From: Lentisphaerota bacterium
GTDB taxonomy: Bacteria > Verrucomicrobiota > Lentisphaeria > Victivallales > Victivallaceae
Assembly: GCA_015061625.1 (NCBI GenBank)
Contig: SUWG01000009.1
Location: 39,146-103,145, forward strand
DNA length: 64,000 nucleotides
Reading direction: 5' to 3'
The notes under the pieces were generated by a model. It did no database searches. It saw only the letters and a list, made by a program, of their open reading frames with translations, and was not told where the DNA came from. Both the position numbers and the translations under genes were made by a program. Below are positions 61,308 to 64,000 of this stretch, piece by piece. Positions within the stretch are counted from its first letter, which is position 1, and each line of letters starts with the position of its first letter.

Positions 61308-63268
61308 AAAGTGAAACAGAGGTTGAAGCATTCAAGCGTTCTCTTCTGACTGCTCCGGAGCGGCAGCGACTCTATGTTCTTGCTGAAAACGCCCGAATCA
61401 TGGGAGACTTGCGTTTTATGGATGTTGAGGAACAAGAGGCTGTTCAACAGATCAGCAAAGTTGCGGCACAACTTTTTGAACGGCACAGTGTGTTGAAACT
61501 GGATGCTCTGTTGGCAGAAGTTCAGAATCAGCACTTGGGCGAAACAGATTTGGAAGTTTTGCAAACAGCCTTGCAGAGTGTTCCCGGTTTGGTGAATTTG
61601 AAAAGTCCGGTCGGTAATCCCTATTTTACCACAGAAGAAAATCTCCAGCGGGAAAACTATGCCATTGAAACAGTCAACAATACCAAAGGTTTGCTGCCTG
61701 ATCTGACCAGTTCATACCGTCCATTTTCGGATGTTGAAGACACTTACGACCACTCAGCCCAGATCAGGGTCATCAATGATATTCTGGAAAACAAAGATCC
61801 TTTTATGGTCTTCCGCGGCGTTGCCGGAGCAGGAAAAACGTCCACTTTGCAGGAGCTTTGCAAATGTCTGAAAAAAGGTGGAGTACAGAATATCCATGTG
61901 GTTGCCCCTACCAATTCGGCGGTTGATGTGCTGCAGAGCGAAAACTTTGAATCAGCCCAGACAGTTGCCATGTTTTTACAGAACAAGGATAAACTGCCGT
62001 CGCAAGGATCATATCTGATTATAGATGAATCTGGACTCAACTCATTGCGTCAGGGAACGGAAATGATGAAACTTGCGATGGAGAATAACTACCGGGTGCT
62101 GTTTGTGGGAGATGAACGGCAGCACAGTTCAGTTGAAGCAGGAGATTTCTTCAGGCTTTTGGAAAACCATTCTATGATAAAGAAAACGATGCTGGCAGAA
62201 ATCCACCGTCAGCAGCTACAGGAATATCGGCACGGTATTGAATACATTGCAACCGGTTCCAGTAAAGAGGGTTTTGAACATCTTGATGCACACGGATTCA
62301 TTCACGAAGATCAGGCTGATTATCTGGAACGGGCGGCAGAAGATTTTGTCCGCTTGACCGATGACGGCAAACGGCCGTTGGATTGTATCGCGGTATCTCC
62401 GACACACAGGGAGTGCGATATACTGACCGATATGATCCTGGATAAAATGAAGTCTTCCGGTTGCATCAAAGGCGATGAAAATAATCTTGTGGAATCATTT
62501 CATTCCTGGGGCTGGACCAAACCGCAGTTGGGAGATATTGGCAATTATCAGGTTGGCAGCAAAATTTTTTTCAATACCGGAATCAAGGGAATTGCTTCTG
62601 CAGGAGAAATGGCAACTGTAGAAAAAATTGAGGACGGGAATCTTGTTTTGAGTAATGGTATTTCAGTTCGTCCCGCTGAAATCAAACACGGAATTGATGT
62701 TGGTAATTCTGTTCAACTTCCGGTTGGCGAAGGCAATATTGTACGCTTTACCGTCAATCTCCGGACTCCGGAATACAAAATCAACAACGGCAGTCTGGCG
62801 ATTGCAACCGGCACCCCCAATGAATACCGTTTGCTGGACTCCAATCGAAAAGAATTAACGACTATACGACTGCCGGATAATTTCAAAGGCATCAAATACG
62901 GTTGGATGATGACCAGCCATGCCTCACAAGGAATGACCAGTAAAAATGTGGTAGTTGCGGCAGAAAAAATGTCAAAACAGGCATTTTATGTGGCGTGTTC
63001 CCGCGGCAAATTCAATTTGGCGTTGCACATACCTGATAAAGAGTTTTTCAAAAACAAACTGCTTCGGCTTCGTACAGAATGGCTTTCGGGACACGATTTG
63101 TCGGCATCCGGTGAATTTATTGCACCTGTTCTGCTGTCAGCGGAACAAATACGGCAGAACTGCCGCCCCGATCCGGAGGATCTTATGCGCAAGCATAATG
63201 AAAATGTTTTAATAAGAATTGACGAATTTGAAAATTTTCTCAAAAATAAGTATGAGTTTGAGCAGTGA
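61301..63268 (+). pseudogene. 5'-truncated relaxase-helicase (TraI/TrwC-type helicase part)
   Basis: The frame has 655 codons from a TTG that lies inside the last CRISPR repeat. It is open for another 14 codons backwards to a TAA in the last spacer, so no genuine start exists. It encodes a RecD-like superfamily 1 helicase: FRGVAGAGKTSTLQEL (P-loop), SYLIIDESGLNSL (Walker B), LFVGDERQHSSVEAGDFFRLL, AEIHRQQ, AVSPTHRECD and SHASQGMTSKNVVV ... FYVACSRGKFNLALHI. This is the layout of the C-terminal helicase of MobF conjugative relaxases. The N-terminal relaxase with its Tyr and His residues is missing. The 3' end overlaps the PRTRC C gene tail-to-tail. It may be a dead remnant or use an internal start. 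Confidence 0.75.
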
Positions 63269-63461
63269 ATTTGTATTCATCAAAGCCGTCTGCAGTACGA
63301 GTGGGACCTTTGACGGTAACATTGGTAAGTTCGGCGTGAAGCAGAGAGTAAAATTCTGCAACTTTCATTGGAGTCATCCCCGGATCGGGATCATCCAGAA
63401 CCATTCCATTGAATACAAATCTGCGTTTGACGGGAGTTTGGGTATTGGTTGCATCAGCCAT
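63240..63461 (-). CDS. PRTRC system protein C
   Basis: A 73-residue protein starting at ATG 63461 (AAGGAA eight bases upstream; the TTG at 63494 is rejected). The sequence RRFVFNGMVLDDPDPGMTP ... KVAEFYSLL ... ELTNVTVKGP matches PRTRC protein C, including the LxDPDP core. PRTRC genes (ParB-related, ThiF-related cassette) are carried by plasmids and integrated elements; their role is unknown. Its 3' end overlaps the helicase by 29 bases in the opposite direction. The usual downstream PRTRC genes are not present. Confidence 0.75.
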   Translation of the reverse strand: MADATNTQTPVKRRFVFNGMVLDDPDPGMTPMKVAEFYSLLHAELTNVTVKGPTRTADGFDEYKFTAQTHTYF

Positions 63462-63490
63462 TTTCTTTGTTCCTTTTTGAAGAGGTAATT

Positions 63491-63850
63491 TCAAAATAAT
63501 TCAAATTGACCTTGAGCATCTTTCTGCTCTTGAGCTTCCTTCTTGACGGCGGCTTTTTTAGCCAGATCTTCACGGCGGAGTTTTTCTTCTGCCGCTTTGA
63601 TTTCTGCCTCATGGCGGGTTTGTTCTTCTTTTGCTTTCTTTTCCTGAACCTCCTTTCTAATCTTTTCCAAAAATTCCGGCATTTCTGAATCAAGTTTTAC
63701 TTGCAGCTCTTCAAACGTACCGTTCAAAACCAACGGGGTATTGGTTCCGTCGCTGATGCCGAGAGCATATTTATCTTCTCCGGAATAGGGAAGTACGCAA
63801 CGGACGCTTCCCCGTTCCAATGCAATGTTTTTCATCGTTTCCAAAAACAT
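63491..63850 (-). CDS. PRTRC system protein E-like
   Basis: A 119-residue protein. ATG 63850 (MFLETMKNIALERG) has GGGGTG six bases upstream; the GTG at 63859 is the alternative. The block TPLVLNGTFEELQ resembles the (S/T)PLxLTGTPEEL pattern of PRTRC protein E. The C-terminal half is a long charged helix rich in Lys and Glu. The stop is 29 bases before PRTRC C, the normal order E-C. Confidence 0.65.
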   Translation of the reverse strand: MFLETMKNIALERGSVRCVLPYSGEDKYALGISDGTNTPLVLNGTFEELQVKLDSEMPEFLEKIRKEVQEKKAKEEQTRHEAEIKAAEEKLRREDLAKKAAVKKEAQEQKDAQGQFELF

Positions 63851-63855
63851 TTTGT

Positions 63856-64000
63856 TCACCCCAGAATCATACTTTCCAGATAATCCGGCTCCAGACCGTA
63901 TTCGCCCAAAACATCAAAAGGATCTTCGCCGCAGATCATTCGGTCCAGAGCCTCATGTCTGGCTGTTTCAGCATCTTCCGGAGTGTAATTGTCCCGTTCA
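63856..64000 (-). CDS. C-terminal end of an unknown protein of the PRTRC neighbourhood
   Basis: 48 codons are visible, ending NYTPEDAETARHEALDR then MICGEDPFDVLGEYGLEP and DYLESMILG. The stop TGA (63858-63856) overlaps GTG and is eight bases from the PRTRC E start, so it is co-transcribed. The gene continues past the window. The family is not recognised. Confidence 0.55.
   Translation of the reverse strand, partial: ERDNYTPEDAETARHEALDRMICGEDPFDVLGEYGLEPDYLESMILG

Noticed and set aside
61308..61397. Reading the helicase TTG in the last repeat as a true start
   Set aside because: TTG is part of the repeat in all 50 copies and has no ribosome-binding site. A truncated gene is the simpler explanation.
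1..64000. tRNA genes and transposase genes
   Set aside because: I looked for T-loop-like GTTCRA motifs with acceptor pairing and for transposase motifs and saw none that I can support. A tRNA scan would be decisive.

Overview
The window looks like a Lentisphaerota (Victivallales-type) chromosome. This rests on the mix of genes: a pseudopilin with a GFTLIE signal and an H-X9-DG C-terminal motif, many lineage-style glycoside hydrolases, TolB, a type B PyrD/PyrK pair and the rpmH-rnpA-yidD-yidC-jag block. The assignment is inferred from gene content, not from a marker search. Promoters are very regular (TTGACA or TTGAAA, 16-18 bases, TATATT/TATAAT), and I list those I can place to the base. I found no tRNA, rRNA or transposase gene.

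Layout. (1) 1-4976, minus strand: a tightly packed cluster of virion/tail-like structural proteins, including a 35-residue coiled-coil peptide, cut by the left edge. (2) 5137-8389: the ribosome/membrane-insertion operon rpmH-rnpA-yidD-yidC-jag. (3) 8418-23371: housekeeping and lineage genes. These are a zinc-ribbon membrane protein, two copies of a structured intergenic repeat, folC, tolB, two cysteine desulfurases, an MFS transporter, a ceramidase-like amidase, a DUF493 protein, a three-gene membrane/coiled-coil/lipoprotein unit, a five-bladed propeller glycosidase, an orphan beta-galactosidase C-terminal module, ispF and a 31-residue basic protein. (4) 23579-32722: a 1241-residue transglutaminase-like protein with a degenerate second half, then an MBL hydrolase, pyrK, pyrD and a large putative glycosidase. 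(5) 32746-47837: a carbohydrate utilisation locus led by a GntR/LacI-type regulator. It holds an MFS permease, two beta-propeller proteins, a sugar-nucleotide-type dehydratase/epimerase, a pseudopilin, a GH95-type fucosidase, a secreted two-CBM glycosidase and a GH106-like enzyme.

(6) 47848-64000 is an accessory region. An AAA/DUF4143 ATPase sits between two 125-127 bp direct repeats. It is followed by a complete type I-C CRISPR-Cas locus (cas3-cas5c-cas8c-cas7-cas4-cas1-cas2) with a regulated-looking promoter and an array of 50 identical repeats and 49 spacers. Inside the 3' part of cas8c there is a separate ribosome-binding site and GTG start for the small subunit Cas11c. The leader-distal end of the array runs directly into a relaxase-type (TraI/TrwC-like) helicase that lacks its N-terminal relaxase, and this overlaps tail-to-tail with PRTRC system genes C and E. 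The CRISPR locus therefore appears to lie in, or to have replaced part of, an integrated conjugative or plasmid-like element.

The most interesting signals are the array/relaxase junction; two pairs of duplicate spacers that differ only by one base at the same end; spacers antisense to translation starts; the covarying dispersed repeat; the direct repeats around the ATPase; and the coiled-coil protein with three exactly spaced 66-residue repeats.
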